From Clostridia bacterium (GTDB taxonomy: Bacteria > Bacillota > Clostridia > Christensenellales > Pumilibacteraceae), in assembly GCA_017500845.1 (NCBI GenBank), contig JAFVXY010000015.1, positions 1-33,566 of the forward strand: a DNA stretch of 33,566 bases, written 5' to 3'. Below are positions 1 to 7,992 of the stretch, piece after piece (position 1 is the first letter of the stretch; each line of letters starts with the position of its first letter). The notes under the pieces are model-generated. The model was not told the DNA's origin and did not search any database. It was given only the letters and a program-made list of their open reading frames with translations. The position numbers were made by a program, and so were the translations under genes.

Positions 1-1
1 A

Positions 2-55
2 GCCGAGCTAATAAGACATAAGAACCTGCGAAGCATAAAAGCAGTAGAAAAGTAA
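2..55 (+). CDS. possible C-terminal end of a gene entering from the left
   Basis: Reading from base 2, the sequence gives 17 codons ending in TAA at 53-55, with peptide AELIRHKNLRSIKAVEK. The other two plus-strand frames stop sooner. A plus-strand terminator follows at 115-147, as expected downstream of a gene. The fragment is too short to recognise and could be chance, so this is only a weak call. Confidence 0.2.
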   Translation, partial: AELIRHKNLRSIKAVEK

Positions 56-114
56 TGCCTTGGAGCAGAGAAGCTCCACGAGCTGACTTGTTTTATATAC
101 CAATGTTAATAAGC

Positions 115-147
115 AAAAGCACTTACTGTTAAGGTAGGTGCTTTTTT
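115..147 (+). terminator. Rho-independent terminator
   Basis: Stem arm 115-126 (AAAAGCACTTAC) pairs with 134-145 through one G-U wobble, around a 7-nt loop, and ends in a T run at 142-147. It would end transcription of whatever gene enters from the left edge. The A run on the 5' side gives it weak bidirectional character. Confidence 0.6.
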
Positions 148-203
148 CCATTAAAGCCGTGAAATGCTTCGCCATCGCTATTTTTGCTTTGCGGTTGCTC
201 ATT

Positions 204-224
204 TGTGTACAAAAAAAGTACACA
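204..224. repeat. small perfect inverted repeat
   Basis: TGTGTAC (204-210) and GTACACA (218-224) are perfect inverted arms around a run of seven A. It lies just beyond the 3' end of the minus-strand gene at 238-791. It has no T run like a classical terminator; it could be a weak hairpin or a protein-binding site. Confidence 0.4.
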
Positions 225-237
225 TTATATGAAAAGT

Positions 238-791
238 TTATATATTTGCCAACAATATTCTAAAGATAATACTTATAATAAGAGAAATAGTAGTGAAAAT
301 ACTGAACAAAATTATATAGCTTTTGTAGTTGTTGAATTTGAAAGTGGCATTCTTCAACCTTTTTCGCAGTTGACACATCATAAAAAATGAGGGATTATTT
401 ATAGTCAATGAATTGCTATGCGTGTGCATAGTTATCGAACAAGGTTTTATACAGCGGTGTCTTGACACTTCTCCTTGGTCGAATACTACATGTTTGACAT
501 CTTTGAGCTGTATAGATTGAGTGTTTATTTTCTTTCCTTTCACTGTTAGTTTATCTTCTTCATCAATAAATACGGTATGTTTTGAAAATAAACTTATTAG
601 AAAATGAATTATATTTCCAGTAATGAAAAAAATGCGATTAAAAAAAGATAAAACAGTAATAAGGCTTTCCATCCTACCTTATTTGGGAATAATATGAGCA
701 AAGGGAGAAGAATGCAGGAAGAAATTGTCAAAGACATATTGCAAAAATTAAAACTAGAAGTAAAAAGATAATTAGATTTGTAGCGCTTCAT
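238..791 (-). pseudogene. small membrane protein gene broken by a frameshift
   Basis: An ATG at 791 follows an AGAGG ribosome binding site and opens a frame encoding two hydrophobic segments, which ends at 609. A second minus-strand frame covers 672-238 and carries on with a polar, strand-rich stretch (around VFIDEEDKLTVKGKKI) and a C-terminal hydrophobic helix (YIILFSIFTTISLIISII). Joining the frames at the seven-T run of the minus strand (about 623-631) gives one continuous protein of about 180 residues: two TM helices, a PH-like middle and one TM helix. This could be a real frameshift mutation or an assembly error at the homopolymer. Alternatively the 672-238 frame is used alone, from an ATG behind AAGG. 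The family is not recognised; the layout resembles small membrane proteins of accessory regions. Confidence 0.4.
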
Positions 792-976
792 AAAGATGAC
801 CTCTTTGAAAAAATTAATTTAATGCAGCTATCGGTTATATGTGTTGCAGATGGTGCCTTTACAGTATATAGCGAAATATAGCGAAAAAAGTTTTCGTCAT
901 ATATTTTTGTGCCATCTTTTCTTTGCTTAGTTTTACTGCTTGCGTTGGAGTTGGCGAATCTCTGCGTACACAATTT

Positions 977-1363
977 CTATTCTACAATTCTCCATTTCAT
1001 AGATCTCGCAATAGCGTATGAACCATTTTTCACTTCATCAATGCTGATATTGGGTTCGTCCGACCAAATAATCCAATTATGGTCATCAAACATAACGGTA
1101 GTATCTGTAATCTCACATTGGCTGTCTTTTATCTGCCACTCTAACAGACTTTCGAATTCAATTTCTACGATGGAATCACAGATGCTGGTGACAAGTATTT
1201 TAAGAACTAACTTTGTTTGTTCAGGATTAAAAGAATGTCCGTTCTCTGTCTGGGATATTCCATTATTTTCATACTGGATTCCGATGATATACCCATCGTG
1301 CAGTGCGTTGGTCTTTTCGAGAAAATACAGAATATCGTCGTTTGATTTAATCACGTTATACAT
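977..1363 (-). CDS. conserved-looking hypothetical protein, 128 aa
   Basis: The ATG at 1363 is preceded by a perfect AGGAGG (1371-1376) at good spacing and by a consensus-like promoter (1397-1424), so this is very likely an expressed gene. The 128-residue product is soluble, acidic and rich in aromatics, begins MYNVIKSNDDILYFLEKTN and ends GSYAIARSMKWRIVE. There is no signal peptide or TM segment. I recognise no named domain. Small proteins of this kind are often found beside polymorphic-toxin loci in Clostridia, so an immunity-protein role is possible, but that is inference from general appearance and from the RHS fragment at the other end of the window. The gene is monocistronic and AT-rich compared with the housekeeping genes. 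Confidence 0.75.
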   Translation of the reverse strand: MYNVIKSNDDILYFLEKTNALHDGYIIGIQYENNGISQTENGHSFNPEQTKLVLKILVTSICDSIVEIEFESLLEWQIKDSQCEITDTTVMFDDHNWIIWSDEPNISIDEVKNGSYAIARSMKWRIVE

Positions 1364-1396
1364 TATTCGTCCTCCTTTGTCAAAATATTTACAATT

Positions 1397-1424
1397 ATTA
1401 TACCATATTTTTATAAAAAAACAA
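1397..1424 (-). promoter_or_regulatory. sigma-A type promoter for the 128-aa gene
   Basis: On the minus strand the -35 is TTGTTT (complement of 1419-1424) and the -10 is TATAAT (complement of 1397-1402), separated by 16 bases. The -10 lies about 34 bases upstream of the ATG at 1363. Confidence 0.7.
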
Positions 1425-1491
1425 CCATATGGCGTGATATAGCTTTGTATTATTTATGCTACCGAGAATTGCGCTGTAAAATCTTATGTAA

Positions 1492-1552
1492 CCCACGAGG
1501 GGATTTTGCCCCACTAGATCTTTCGCTTGCGCGTGGGAGATGACTGTGGGGC
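1492..1552. repeat. degenerate copy of a dispersed palindromic repeat
   Basis: The stretch 1515-1544 (TAGATCTTTCGCTTG...GATGAC) is an imperfect inverted match to 16339-16367, and resembles the AGATCCTTCGCTTCGCTC/GGATGAC repeats scattered between genes in many gut bacteria. Flanking it are two interleaved pairs of inverted arms: CCCACG (1492-1497) with CGTGGG (1532-1537), and GCCCCAC (1508-1514) with GTGGGGC (1546-1552). It abuts the broken 5' end of the LRR pseudogene. Confidence 0.5.
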
Positions 1553-1578
1553 AGGCGTTGCGAAAGTGGCAATAATAG

Positions 1579-2271
1579 CGGCAAAATTTTCTAAAACTCC
1601 TTGATCAAATAGCTTTTATAATCGAAAAAGCCACCAATACTCTTATAGCCGCATGTAATACCAACGTAATTCCCGATGGTATAGTAATTATAGGAAGGGA
1701 TGCCTTTGCTGGTTTCGAAATAACGAGCATAACAATACCTGATTCGGTCAAGATTATAGAAGAGAATGCATTTGCCTATTGCTACTCATTAAAAAACGTA
1801 ATAATTGACGGTGACGGACTAAGCATAGGGGCGCGTGCATTTGACAATTGCACTTCTTTAACGAGCGTTATTATTAAGGATGGGGTGACGAGCATAGGCA
1901 CAAAGGCGTTCTATTATTGCCGATCCTTAACAAGTGTTGTAATTTCTGATGGTGTGGAAAGTATAGGCGAGGATGCGTTCTATTATTGCAGTGCATTAAC
2001 AAGCGTAACTATAGACAGTGGAGTAAAGAGTATTGGCGATAGTGCCTTCCTTAATTGCCGTGCGCTAACTACGGTTTTTTACAAGGGTGCTGCGGCGGAA
2101 TGGGACGAAATATCTATAGAGTCTTATAACAATTCTTTGACAAACGCTACCATTTATTATTACAGCGAGACCGAGCCAGAGCTTAGCGAGGACGGCTCGG
2201 CGTATGACGGCAACTATTGGCATTACGATACCGATGGTGAAACGCCGATAATTTGGACAAAGCAAGATTAG
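1579..2271 (+). pseudogene. 5'-truncated BspA-like leucine-rich repeat lipoprotein gene
   Basis: The frame is open from just after tandem stops TAA TAG (1573-1578) to TAG at 2271. It encodes successive LRR_5 (BspA/TpLRR) repeats of about 23 residues with the pattern SVxIxxGVxSIGxxAFxxCxxL, for example TSVIIKDGVTSIGTKAF. It ends in the family's usual tail (TVFYKGAAAEWDEI... then GNYWHYDTDGETPIIW). The LRR coding begins about 40 nt into the open frame, well before the first in-frame ATG (1885), and no start codon with an SD precedes it. There is no signal peptide either, unlike the intact paralogue at 5479-6678. A fragment starting at 1885 could be translated, but the simplest reading is a remnant that lost its promoter, signal peptide and first repeats, with a dispersed repeat at the break. 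Confidence 0.75.
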
Positions 2272-2299
2272 ACGTAGCGAAAAAAACACACAACAGATG

Positions 2300-2329
2300 G
2301 CGCAAGTCGATTGTTCGATTTGCGCTTTT
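2300..2329 (+). terminator. Rho-independent terminator
   Basis: The 11-bp stem GCGCAAGTCGA (2300-2310) / TCGATTTGCGC (2315-2325) has one wobble, a 4-nt loop and a TTTT tail. It follows the LRR remnant and isolates it from the leuS promoter. Survival of the terminator shows that the 3' end of the old gene is intact. Confidence 0.75.
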
Positions 2330-2360
2330 GTATTAAGGCTTGAATTTGCCCTTGCAACAC

Positions 2361-2390
2361 TTGACTAAAAGGCGTGTGATGTTATATAAT
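2361..2390 (+). promoter_or_regulatory. sigma-A promoter of the leuS-trmL operon
   Basis: TTGACT (2361-2366) and TATAAT (2385-2390) are separated by 18 bases. The predicted start of transcription near 2397 leaves a leader of only about 25 nt before the ATG at 2421. There is therefore no room for the T-box leader that commonly controls leuS in Firmicutes. Confidence 0.75.
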
Positions 2391-2420
2391 TATGGGTAAC
2401 TAATTGTTAGAGGCGGAAAT

Positions 2421-4823
2421 ATGGATTATAAATCGGTAGAACAAAAGTGGAAGGACTTTTGGGAAAAGAACGGTATCAACAGATTCGACAGCGAAAGCGA
2501 TGCAAAGAAGTATTACGTGCTGGAAATGTTCTCGTATCCCAGCGGCTCGAATTTGCACCTTGGACACTGGTACAATTATGGCCCGGCGGACAGCTTTGCA
2601 AGATTCAAGCGCATGCAGGGCTACAACGTTTTTCAGCCTATGGGCTTTGACTCGTTCGGCTTGCCGGCAGAAAACTACGCAATAAAGACGGGTGTTCATC
2701 CCGAGGACAGCACCAACAAGAATATTGCCACAATGGAAAAGCAGCTGCGTTCGATCGGCGGAATGTTCGACTGGTCGGCATTTATGTACACGTCGTCGCC
2801 CGAGTATTATAAGTGGACGCAGTGGCTCTTTTTGCAGCTGTATAAGCACGGACTTGCGTATCAAAAGCAATCGCCTGTCAACTGGTGTACCTCGTGCAAT
2901 ACCGTTATTGCCAACGAGCAGGTTGTAGACGGAAAGTGCGAGCGTTGCGGGGCAGATGTAGTGCGTAAGAATATGACCCAGTGGTTCTTCAAAATCACCG
3001 AGTACGCCGAGGAGCTGCTTGAGTGCTTGGATAAGCTGGACTGGCCCGAAAAAACGCTTACAATGCAGCGCAACTGGATAGGAAAAAGCGAGGGCGGCGA
3101 GGTAGTATTCCCCATTGGTGAGGACAAAATAACCGTATTTACTACGCGCGCCGATACGCTTATGGGCGTTAGCTACGTTGTTCTTGCGCCGGAGCACCCC
3201 CTTGTGGATAAGATTACAACCCCCGACTGCAAAAAAGCAGTCGAGGAATACAAGCTTGCGGCATCTAAGGCAAGCGACATAGACAGACTCAGCACCGCCA
3301 AGGAAAAGACCGGTGTGTTCACCGGTGCGTACTGCACGCACCCCATTTCGGGCGAGAATATTCCCGTTTGGATTGCAGACTACTGCCTTGCGACCTACGG
3401 AACAGGCGCAGTAATGGGCGTTCCTGCACACGATACGCGCGACTTCGAGTTTGCTAAAAAGTTTGGACACAAAATTACAAGAGTAATCAAGGCGGCAAGC
3501 GGAGAGGACGAATTACCGTACGTTGAGCACGGAATTTTGGTTGGTAGCGGCTCGTTTGACGGCCTTACCACCGCCGAGGGCAAAAAAGCGATTTTGGGCT
3601 TCTTGGCAGAGCGCGGCCTTGGCGGCATAAAAATCAATTACCGCCTTAGGGACTGGTCGGTTTCGCGCCAACGCTATTGGGGCGCACCCATTCCCATAAT
3701 TCACTGCGACCACTGCGGCGCAGTTCCCGTGCCCGAAAAGGACTTGCCGGTAAGGCTTCCGTATGATGTAAACTTTACGCCCGACGGTCAAAGCCCGCTT
3801 CGCAAATGCGACAGCTTTATAGACACCGTATGTCCGATTTGCGGCGCACCGGCGCACCGTGACCCCGATACGCTGGATACCTTCGTTTGCAGCAGCTGGT
3901 ACTACCTTAGATACCCCGACAGCAAGAACGGAGATCAGCCCTTTGACCCCGCGCTCATCAACAAAATGCTTCCCGTAGATAAGTACGTGGGCGGCGCGGA
4001 GCACGCTTGCATGCATCTGCTTTACTCGCGCTTTATAACCAAGGCGCTTAGAGATATGGGATATCTTAAATTTGACGAGCCGTTTACCTCACTTGTTCAC
4101 CAAGGCTTGATTCTCGGCACGGATGGCGAAAAAATGTCCAAGTCCAAGGGCAATACCGTCAATCCCGACGAGTTTATTCAGGCATACGGCTCGGACGTTC
4201 TTCGTATGTACCTTATGTTTGGCTTCTCGTACGCAGAGGGCGGACCGTGGAACGACGACGGCATCAAGTCGATAAGCAAGTTCCTTGACCGCGTAGAGCG
4301 AATTGTGGACACGGCAATCGCAAGTAGGGGCAAAAGCACCGACGCAAGTAGCCGCCGCGAGCTTGAATACGCCGTTAACTACTGCATAAAGCGTGTTACC
4401 GAGGATATGGAGCATTTCTCGTTCAATACGGCTGTGGCGCGCATTATGGAGCTTGTCAACACGATGTACAAGTGCGAAAGCTGCGACTTGCTGTTTGACG
4501 CTTGCGAAAAGCTTATTCGAGTTATGGCACCTATAGCACCGCACTTTGCCGAGGAAATGCACGAGCGTATGGGCTTTGCACCCAGTATTTTCAATGAGCA
4601 GTTCCCCATTTGTGACGAGAGCAAGCTTGTAAAGGACGAGGTAGAAATAGCAATTCAGGTCAACAGTAAGATGCGTGCAAAGATGGTTGTGTCCACCTCG
4701 CTTGACGACGAGGGAATAAAGAGTGCAGTTCTTGGCGACAGCAAGATAACCGAGCTTCTCTCGGGTGCGGCTGTCAAAAAGGTAATCGTTATCAAGGGCA
4801 GATTGGTGAACATAATCGTATGA
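2421..4823 (+). CDS. leuS: leucine--tRNA ligase (LeuRS)
   Basis: This class Ia aminoacyl-tRNA synthetase charges tRNA(Leu) with leucine in the cytosol, using ATP. The product of 800 residues matches the usual bacterial size of about 805. The HIGH motif is HLGH (residues 46-49), followed by family-typical text such as [18 protein letters not shown] first zinc-binding motif is CTSC...CERC. The CP1 editing domain shows the threonine-rich TTRADTLMG and [20 protein letters not shown], with the conserved Asp that anchors the amino acid in the editing site. A second CxxC pair lies near CDHCG/CPICG, KMSKS is at 571-575, and an anticodon-binding helical region ends the protein. The ATG at 2421 follows AGGCGG at 2411-2416. 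Its stop overlaps the start of trmL by 4 nt (ATGA), so the two are translationally coupled. Confidence 0.98.
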   Translation: MDYKSVEQKWKDFWEKNGINRFDSESDAKKYYVLEMFSYPSGSNLHLGHWYNYGPADSFARFKRMQGYNVFQPMGFDSFGLPAENYAIKTGVHPEDSTNKNIATMEKQLRSIGGMFDWSAFMYTSSPEYYKWTQWLFLQLYKHGLAYQKQSPVNWCTSCNTVIANEQVVDGKCERCGADVVRKNMTQWFFKITEYAEELLECLDKLDWPEKTLTMQRNWIGKSEGGEVVFPIGEDKITVFTTRADTLMGVSYVVLAPEHPLVDKITTPDCKKAVEEYKLAASKASDIDRLSTAKEKTGVFTGAYCTHPISGENIPVWIADYCLATYGTGAVMGVPAHDTRDFEFAKKFGHKITRVIKAASGEDELPYVEHGILVGSGSFDGLTTAEGKKAILGFLAERGLGGIKINYRLRDWSVSRQRYWGAPIPIIHCDHCGAVPVPEKDLPVRLPYDVNFTPDGQSPLRKCDSFIDTVCPICGAPAHRDPDTLDTFVCSSWYYLRYPDSKNGDQPFDPALINKMLPVDKYVGGAEHACMHLLYSRFITKALRDMGYLKFDEPFTSLVHQGLILGTDGEKMSKSKGNTVNPDEFIQAYGSDVLRMYLMFGFSYAEGGPWNDDGIKSISKFLDRVERIVDTAIASRGKSTDASSRRELEYAVNYCIKRVTEDMEHFSFNTAVARIMELVNTMYKCESCDLLFDACEKLIRVMAPIAPHFAEEMHERMGFAPSIFNEQFPICDESKLVKDEVEIAIQVNSKMRAKMVVSTSLDDEGIKSAVLGDSKITELLSGAAVKKVIVIKGRLVNIIV

Positions 4824-5281
4824 TAAACGTCGTTTTGGTAGAGCCGGAAATTCCGCAAAATACCGGGAATATTGCAAGAACGTGTGCTTGTACCGGTGCA
4901 AGATTGCACCTTGTGCGCCCATTTGGATTTGAAATAAGCGACCGCACGGTTAAGCGCGCAGGGCTTGACTACTGGGACAAGGTAGAGATATTTTATTACG
5001 ACAGCCTCGATGACTTTTTTGCAAAAAACGAGGGCGGCAAGTTCTTCTATCTTTCCACCAAGGCGAAGCGGACCTATACGGATGTGGAAATCCCCGACGA
5101 ATCGTTTTTGCTGTTTGGCAAGGAAACAAAGGGACTACCCCAAAAGCTTGTTTTTGACAATCCCGACAGCGCAATCCGTATTCCGATGGGCGAGGCGTTA
5201 CGCTCGCTTAATCTCGCCAACTCGGTTGCAATCGTAGTTTACGACGTACTTCGCCGAAACGGCTTCCCGGGACTTAGATAA
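4820..5281 (+). CDS. trmL: tRNA (cytidine(34)/uridine(34)-2'-O)-methyltransferase TrmL
   Basis: This SPOUT-class, SAM-dependent enzyme 2'-O-methylates the wobble nucleotide; the characterised TrmL enzymes act on tRNA(Leu) with anticodons CAA and UAA. The 153 residues match the minimal TrmL length. All three SPOUT knot motifs are visible: [14 protein letters not shown] near the N terminus, [11 protein letters not shown] in the middle, and [20 protein letters not shown] near the C terminus with the family Ser-Leu-Asn. The ATG lies in the ATGA overlap with leuS, which encodes the synthetase for the same tRNA. A terminator follows directly. The assignment to TrmL rather than TrmH or RlmB rests on the short length and the lack of an N-terminal RNA-binding extension. 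Confidence 0.95.
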   Translation: MINVVLVEPEIPQNTGNIARTCACTGARLHLVRPFGFEISDRTVKRAGLDYWDKVEIFYYDSLDDFFAKNEGGKFFYLSTKAKRTYTDVEIPDESFLLFGKETKGLPQKLVFDNPDSAIRIPMGEALRSLNLANSVAIVVYDVLRRNGFPGLR

Positions 5282-5292
5282 TAACAATACAA

Positions 5293-5321
5293 AAAAACGA
5301 CCGCACGTAGTGGTCGTTTTT
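5293..5321 (+). terminator. Rho-independent terminator after trmL
   Basis: Stem AAAAACGACCGC (5293-5304) pairs with GTGGTCGTTTTT (5310-5321) around a 5-nt loop, with a single G-U wobble. The T run forms the tail. It lies 12 nt past the trmL stop. Confidence 0.85.
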
Positions 5322-5360
5322 GTATATTTCGATAAGTCGCGCCCAAAACAGGCTGTGTCT

Positions 5361-5387
5361 ATCATTGCGAGCGAAGCGCAGCAATCT
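5361..5387. repeat. single copy of a dispersed intergenic repeat
   Basis: The sequence ATCATTGCGAGCGAAGCGCA followed by GCAATCT has inverted ends (ATTGC/GCAAT). It matches the well-known short repeat type found between genes in many gut bacterial genomes. Only one copy is in the window, and no function is visible. Confidence 0.5.
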
Positions 5388-5420
5388 GGGCGGAATACAA
5401 AAATTTTACAAAAATACCTA

Positions 5421-5449
5421 TTGACAATGTGATAAATATATGGTAAAAT
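5421..5449 (+). promoter_or_regulatory. sigma-A promoter of the BspA-like lipoprotein gene
   Basis: TTGACA (5421-5426), a 17-base spacer and TAAAAT (5444-5449), with TG one base before the -10 (TGGTAAAAT, extended -10 style). The in-frame ATG at 5440 lies inside the promoter, which confirms that translation starts later, at the GTG at 5479. Confidence 0.8.
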
Positions 5450-5478
5450 ATTACAGTAAAAGAAAATGGAGGTGCCTC

Positions 5479-6678
5479 GTGAAAAAGATATTGACCTTGA
5501 TGGGACTAATGCTTATCGTAGCTTGCTCGGTGCTTATGGTTGCGTCTTGCGAAAATACCGATTGGGGCGAGGGTGACGGCGACCCGACTTTGCTTGAATA
5601 CGAGCTATCCGAGGACGGCACGTTTTACTCGGTAGCAGGAATCGGCAAATACGTAGGCAGACATTTAGTTATCCCCGAGGAATACAATGGCTTGCCTGTA
5701 AAGGAGATTGGGATCTGGCGGTTTGGTAGTTCTGAAAATTGTGCTTTTTTAAAAGCTATAACAATTCCGGACAGTATAATGAATTTGGGCGATATGTTTT
5801 TTTGGAAAGCGTCAGTTGAACGAATTAACATAGGTAGTGGTGTAAAAGTTATTGACGACTACGCTTTTCTGGACACATATAACCTTAAGGAAATTAACGT
5901 AAGTAAGGACAATCAAAATTTTATATCAAAGGATGGCGTCTTGTATTCCAAAGACAAGACCACGTTAATTAAATATCCTGCACAAAAAGAGTCGACTGCG
6001 TACAAAATTCCTAAAAGTGTAACAATGATAGAAAATAATGCTTTTAGAGATGCGGTAAGACTTAAAAGAGTAAAAATAGGAAAAAACGTTACGATAATTG
6101 GAAGCGGTGCGTTTGAGAATACGAGTATCAAAGAGATAAAAATACCAAAAAGTGTAACCGTTATGGGAGATGCCGCATTTGCAGGAGCAACTAAACTCAA
6201 GAGAGTTAAAATAGGGAAAAATGTAACAACGATAGGGGACTACGCTTTTAGCGAAACAAGTATTAAGACAATTAAAATTCCGGATAGTGTAGAAAGCATC
6301 GGGAAAGGTTTGTTTAGCGAATGTGTTAATTTAAGAAAGGTAAAACTGGGGGAAGGGATTACTGAAATTCCGCAGGAAATGTTTTATGGTTGTGAAAGCT
6401 TGAAGAAGATTTTTATTCTAATCAACATAGAAAAAATTGCCGGATTGGCTTTTGTGAAGTGTGATAATTTGACTGAGGTCTTTTATGAAGGAAATGAAAA
6501 TGACTGGACGAACGTGTCTTTAGATGCAAAAATATACTGGGGGCAGATACCGGAAAAAGCGACTTACCCGATTTTTGACGAAAGCGCAACGCTGTATTGT
6601 TATAGTAAAGATAGACCGAGCGGCGAGGGTAACTATTGGCGTTATGTATTTTGGAAGCCTACCGTTTGGAAGATCTAA
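5479..6678 (+). CDS. BspA-like leucine-rich repeat lipoprotein
   Basis: A surface lipoprotein of 399 residues. The GTG at 5479 is chosen because GGAGG (5468-5472) sits 6 nt upstream and because the promoter excludes the upstream ATG at 5440. Residues 1-24 form a lipoprotein signal peptide (KKILTLMGL...VASC) with lipidation on Cys24. The body is a run of LRR_5/TpLRR repeats (for example VKIGKNVTTIGDYAFSETSI), with one interruption of the type FISKDGVLYSKDKTTLIKYP seen in BspA-like proteins. The C-terminal tail (VFYEGNENDWTNV... then GEGNYWRYVFWKPTVW) matches the tail of the truncated copy at 1579-2271, so the two are paralogues. In other bacteria the family is linked to adhesion to host or other surfaces; the ligand here is unknown. 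The gene is monocistronic, with its own terminator. Confidence 0.9.
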   Translation: MKKILTLMGLMLIVACSVLMVASCENTDWGEGDGDPTLLEYELSEDGTFYSVAGIGKYVGRHLVIPEEYNGLPVKEIGIWRFGSSENCAFLKAITIPDSIMNLGDMFFWKASVERINIGSGVKVIDDYAFLDTYNLKEINVSKDNQNFISKDGVLYSKDKTTLIKYPAQKESTAYKIPKSVTMIENNAFRDAVRLKRVKIGKNVTIIGSGAFENTSIKEIKIPKSVTVMGDAAFAGATKLKRVKIGKNVTTIGDYAFSETSIKTIKIPDSVESIGKGLFSECVNLRKVKLGEGITEIPQEMFYGCESLKKIFILINIEKIAGLAFVKCDNLTEVFYEGNENDWTNVSLDAKIYWGQIPEKATYPIFDESATLYCYSKDRPSGEGNYWRYVFWKPTVWKI

Positions 6679-6691
6679 ATAAGAATTATAC

Positions 6692-6725
6692 AAAAAAGCA
6701 AGAGTTTTTTACTCTTGCTTTTTTT
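6692..6725. terminator. bidirectional Rho-independent terminator
   Basis: A perfect 13-bp stem, AAAAAAGCAAGAG (6692-6704) / CTCTTGCTTTTTT (6712-6724), surrounds a 7-nt loop and has runs of A and T on its two sides. It can serve both converging units: the lipoprotein gene on the plus strand and the asd-dapA-dapB-yabPQ operon on the minus strand. Confidence 0.85.
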
Positions 6726-6799
6726 GTTGTATTATGGTTGTTTTTTAGCCGCTTAAATTAACTGTTTATCGTGGATATTGTTGCAAAAGCTAATATACG

Positions 6800-7054
6800 T
6801 TACACGAAAATTGCTATTATGCAAAAGCCGAGGAGTGCCGAGATAAGCATATACGGCTTGGTGATTCCGTTGTTAAACACGAAGATTACGCACATAAGGG
6901 CGGCAACGGTAAAGATTGCCCAGCCAAGGTCGAGCATAAAGGTAGAAAACTTGTTTTTTAGTCTGTTTTCTACCGCCGTTACGCCCACGAAGCAAAAACG
7001 GCTTACGCCGCCGAGTGCAAAGCAAAAGGCGCAAAGTAGTAGCTGGGCAATCAT
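6800..7054 (-). CDS. yabQ: YabQ-like spore cortex membrane protein
   Basis: An 84-residue protein with about three hydrophobic segments (MIAQLLLCAFCFALGGVSR, WAIFTVAALMCVIFVF, PYMLISALLGFCIIAIFV). The pattern of a first helix, a basic loop, then DLGWAIF and a segment with NNGITKPYMLISALLGF resembles the core of YabQ. In Bacillus subtilis YabQ is a mother-cell membrane protein of the forespore needed for cortex formation. Homology alone would be a soft call because the sequence is short, but the gene directly follows yabP with a 4-nt ATGA overlap (7051-7054), the same pairing as elsewhere. It is shorter than Bacillus YabQ (about 210 aa), as expected for a minimal clostridial form. It is the last gene of the operon. 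Confidence 0.7.
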   Translation of the reverse strand: MIAQLLLCAFCFALGGVSRFCFVGVTAVENRLKNKFSTFMLDLGWAIFTVAALMCVIFVFNNGITKPYMLISALLGFCIIAIFV

Positions 7055-7314
7055 TTGAATATCCTCTTAAGCAGCGGCACCTTGGGCGCGGAATATTTTA
7101 TACTGTCAAGCTCGCCATCGAAGCAAAGCGAGCCGTCATCCACGTCGTATTTGCTTATTTTCAGATTTTTGCCCGCAATTTCCAAGCCGCCGTGCGAGGA
7201 CGAGAGAACGATTGCCGTATCTGACGAGGAAATAACCTTGTCGATGCCGCTCATACTGCACTTGCATCTGTTGCTTAGCTCGATTGAATGCTGTTTTTTT
7301 GTTTCCTTTTCCAT
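7051..7314 (-). CDS. yabP: sporulation protein YabP
   Basis: An 87-residue soluble protein of the YabP/YqfC family. The conserved pattern is clear: IELSNRCKCSMSGIDKVISS, then a hydrophobic strand and GLEIAGKNLKISKYDVDDGS, LCFDGELDSIKYS, and a basic C terminus LLKRIFK. YabP belongs to the mother-cell (sigma-E) sporulation programme in Bacillus and is transcribed there with yabQ. Here the ATG follows GGAGG (complement of about 7320-7324), and the gene starts 15 nt after dapB ends. This placement behind dapB is unusual; in Bacillus yabP-yabQ precede divIC. Its presence is the best evidence in the window that the organism forms endospores. Confidence 0.88.
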   Translation of the reverse strand: MEKETKKQHSIELSNRCKCSMSGIDKVISSSDTAIVLSSSHGGLEIAGKNLKISKYDVDDGSLCFDGELDSIKYSAPKVPLLKRIFK

Positions 7315-7329
7315 AATGACCTCCGCTTT

Positions 7330-7992
7330 TCAGCGCTCTGAATGAAATAATGAAGGGTGCTTCTTTGAGGACAAAAAGTCGTCAAATGAATACAGTCCGT
7401 ACGGCTGGTTAATCAGCCACCGTGCCGCCTTGAGTGCGCCGAGAGCAAACAGCTTGCGGTCACACGCAGAGTGGGTGAGTGTGATAGTCTCGTTGTCTAA
7501 TCCAAAAACCACCTTATGCTCGCCAACAACCGAGCTAAGCCGCAAGGAATGAATTGTACTTGCGCCCGAGGCGTCTTTTAGCATAAGCGCGGTACCCGAG
7601 GGCGCATCAAGCTTTTTGTCGTGATGGGTTTCGATAATTTCGCATTTGCCAACGCCGCTAAGCATTTCGCAAAGGTGTGCCATAAGGTTGATTCCAATGC
7701 TCATATTGCCCGATTTTAGCACGGCGTGACGGCGTGCGCAGTCGTTTATTTGGGCTATATCGCTTTCGCTTTGACCCGTGGTCGCAATAACCAGTGGGCA
7801 ATTAAGCTTATCGGCAAGAGCGGTCACCTTTTGGGTGGCGCTTGCCGCCGAAAAGTCGATAATTACGTCGGACGGAGCTTCGTCAATGCGGCTTGAATTT
7901 CCGCACCCCGAAAGAGTAAAGTCGTCAGGTAGATTGTGGGCAAGAATTTGACCCATTCTGCCCGAAATTCCAAAAATAAAGACACGTATCAT
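7330..7992 (-). CDS. dapB: 4-hydroxy-tetrahydrodipicolinate reductase DapB
   Basis: DapB reduces the DapA product to tetrahydrodipicolinate with NAD(P)H, for diaminopimelate (peptidoglycan) and lysine. The 220-residue protein shows the N-terminal Rossmann motif GISGRMG (8-14), VIIDFSAA, VIATTG, SGNMSIGINLM, and the catalytic/substrate motif ETHHDKKLDAPSGTA (121-135) with the conserved His-His and Lys. The C-terminal THSACDRKLFALGALKAARWL and GLYSFDDFL are typical. It is on the short side of the family's 220-270 range. Its ATG overlaps the dapA stop in ATGA (7989-7992). yabP follows in the same direction after 15 nt. Confidence 0.97.
   Translation of the reverse strand: MIRVFIFGISGRMGQILAHNLPDDFTLSGCGNSSRIDEAPSDVIIDFSAASATQKVTALADKLNCPLVIATTGQSESDIAQINDCARRHAVLKSGNMSIGINLMAHLCEMLSGVGKCEIIETHHDKKLDAPSGTALMLKDASGASTIHSLRLSSVVGEHKVVFGLDNETITLTHSACDRKLFALGALKAARWLINQPYGLYSFDDFLSSKKHPSLFHSER

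Noticed and set aside
8-390. 71-codon minus-strand and 68-codon plus-strand frames at the left end
   Set aside because: No SD and odd composition; the first covers the terminator at 115-147, the second runs antisense into the gene at 238-791.
788-973. 61-codon minus-strand frame after the 128-aa gene
   Set aside because: It needs a TTG start, has no SD and overlaps the start region of the next gene; no recognisable features.
909-1442. 177-codon plus-strand frame opposite the 128-aa gene
   Set aside because: No SD. It covers the AGGAGG and promoter of the minus-strand gene, whose signals are much stronger.
5440-5478. upstream ATG giving a longer LRR lipoprotein
   Set aside because: It lies within the promoter, upstream of the likely transcription start, and would put a charged stretch before the signal peptide.
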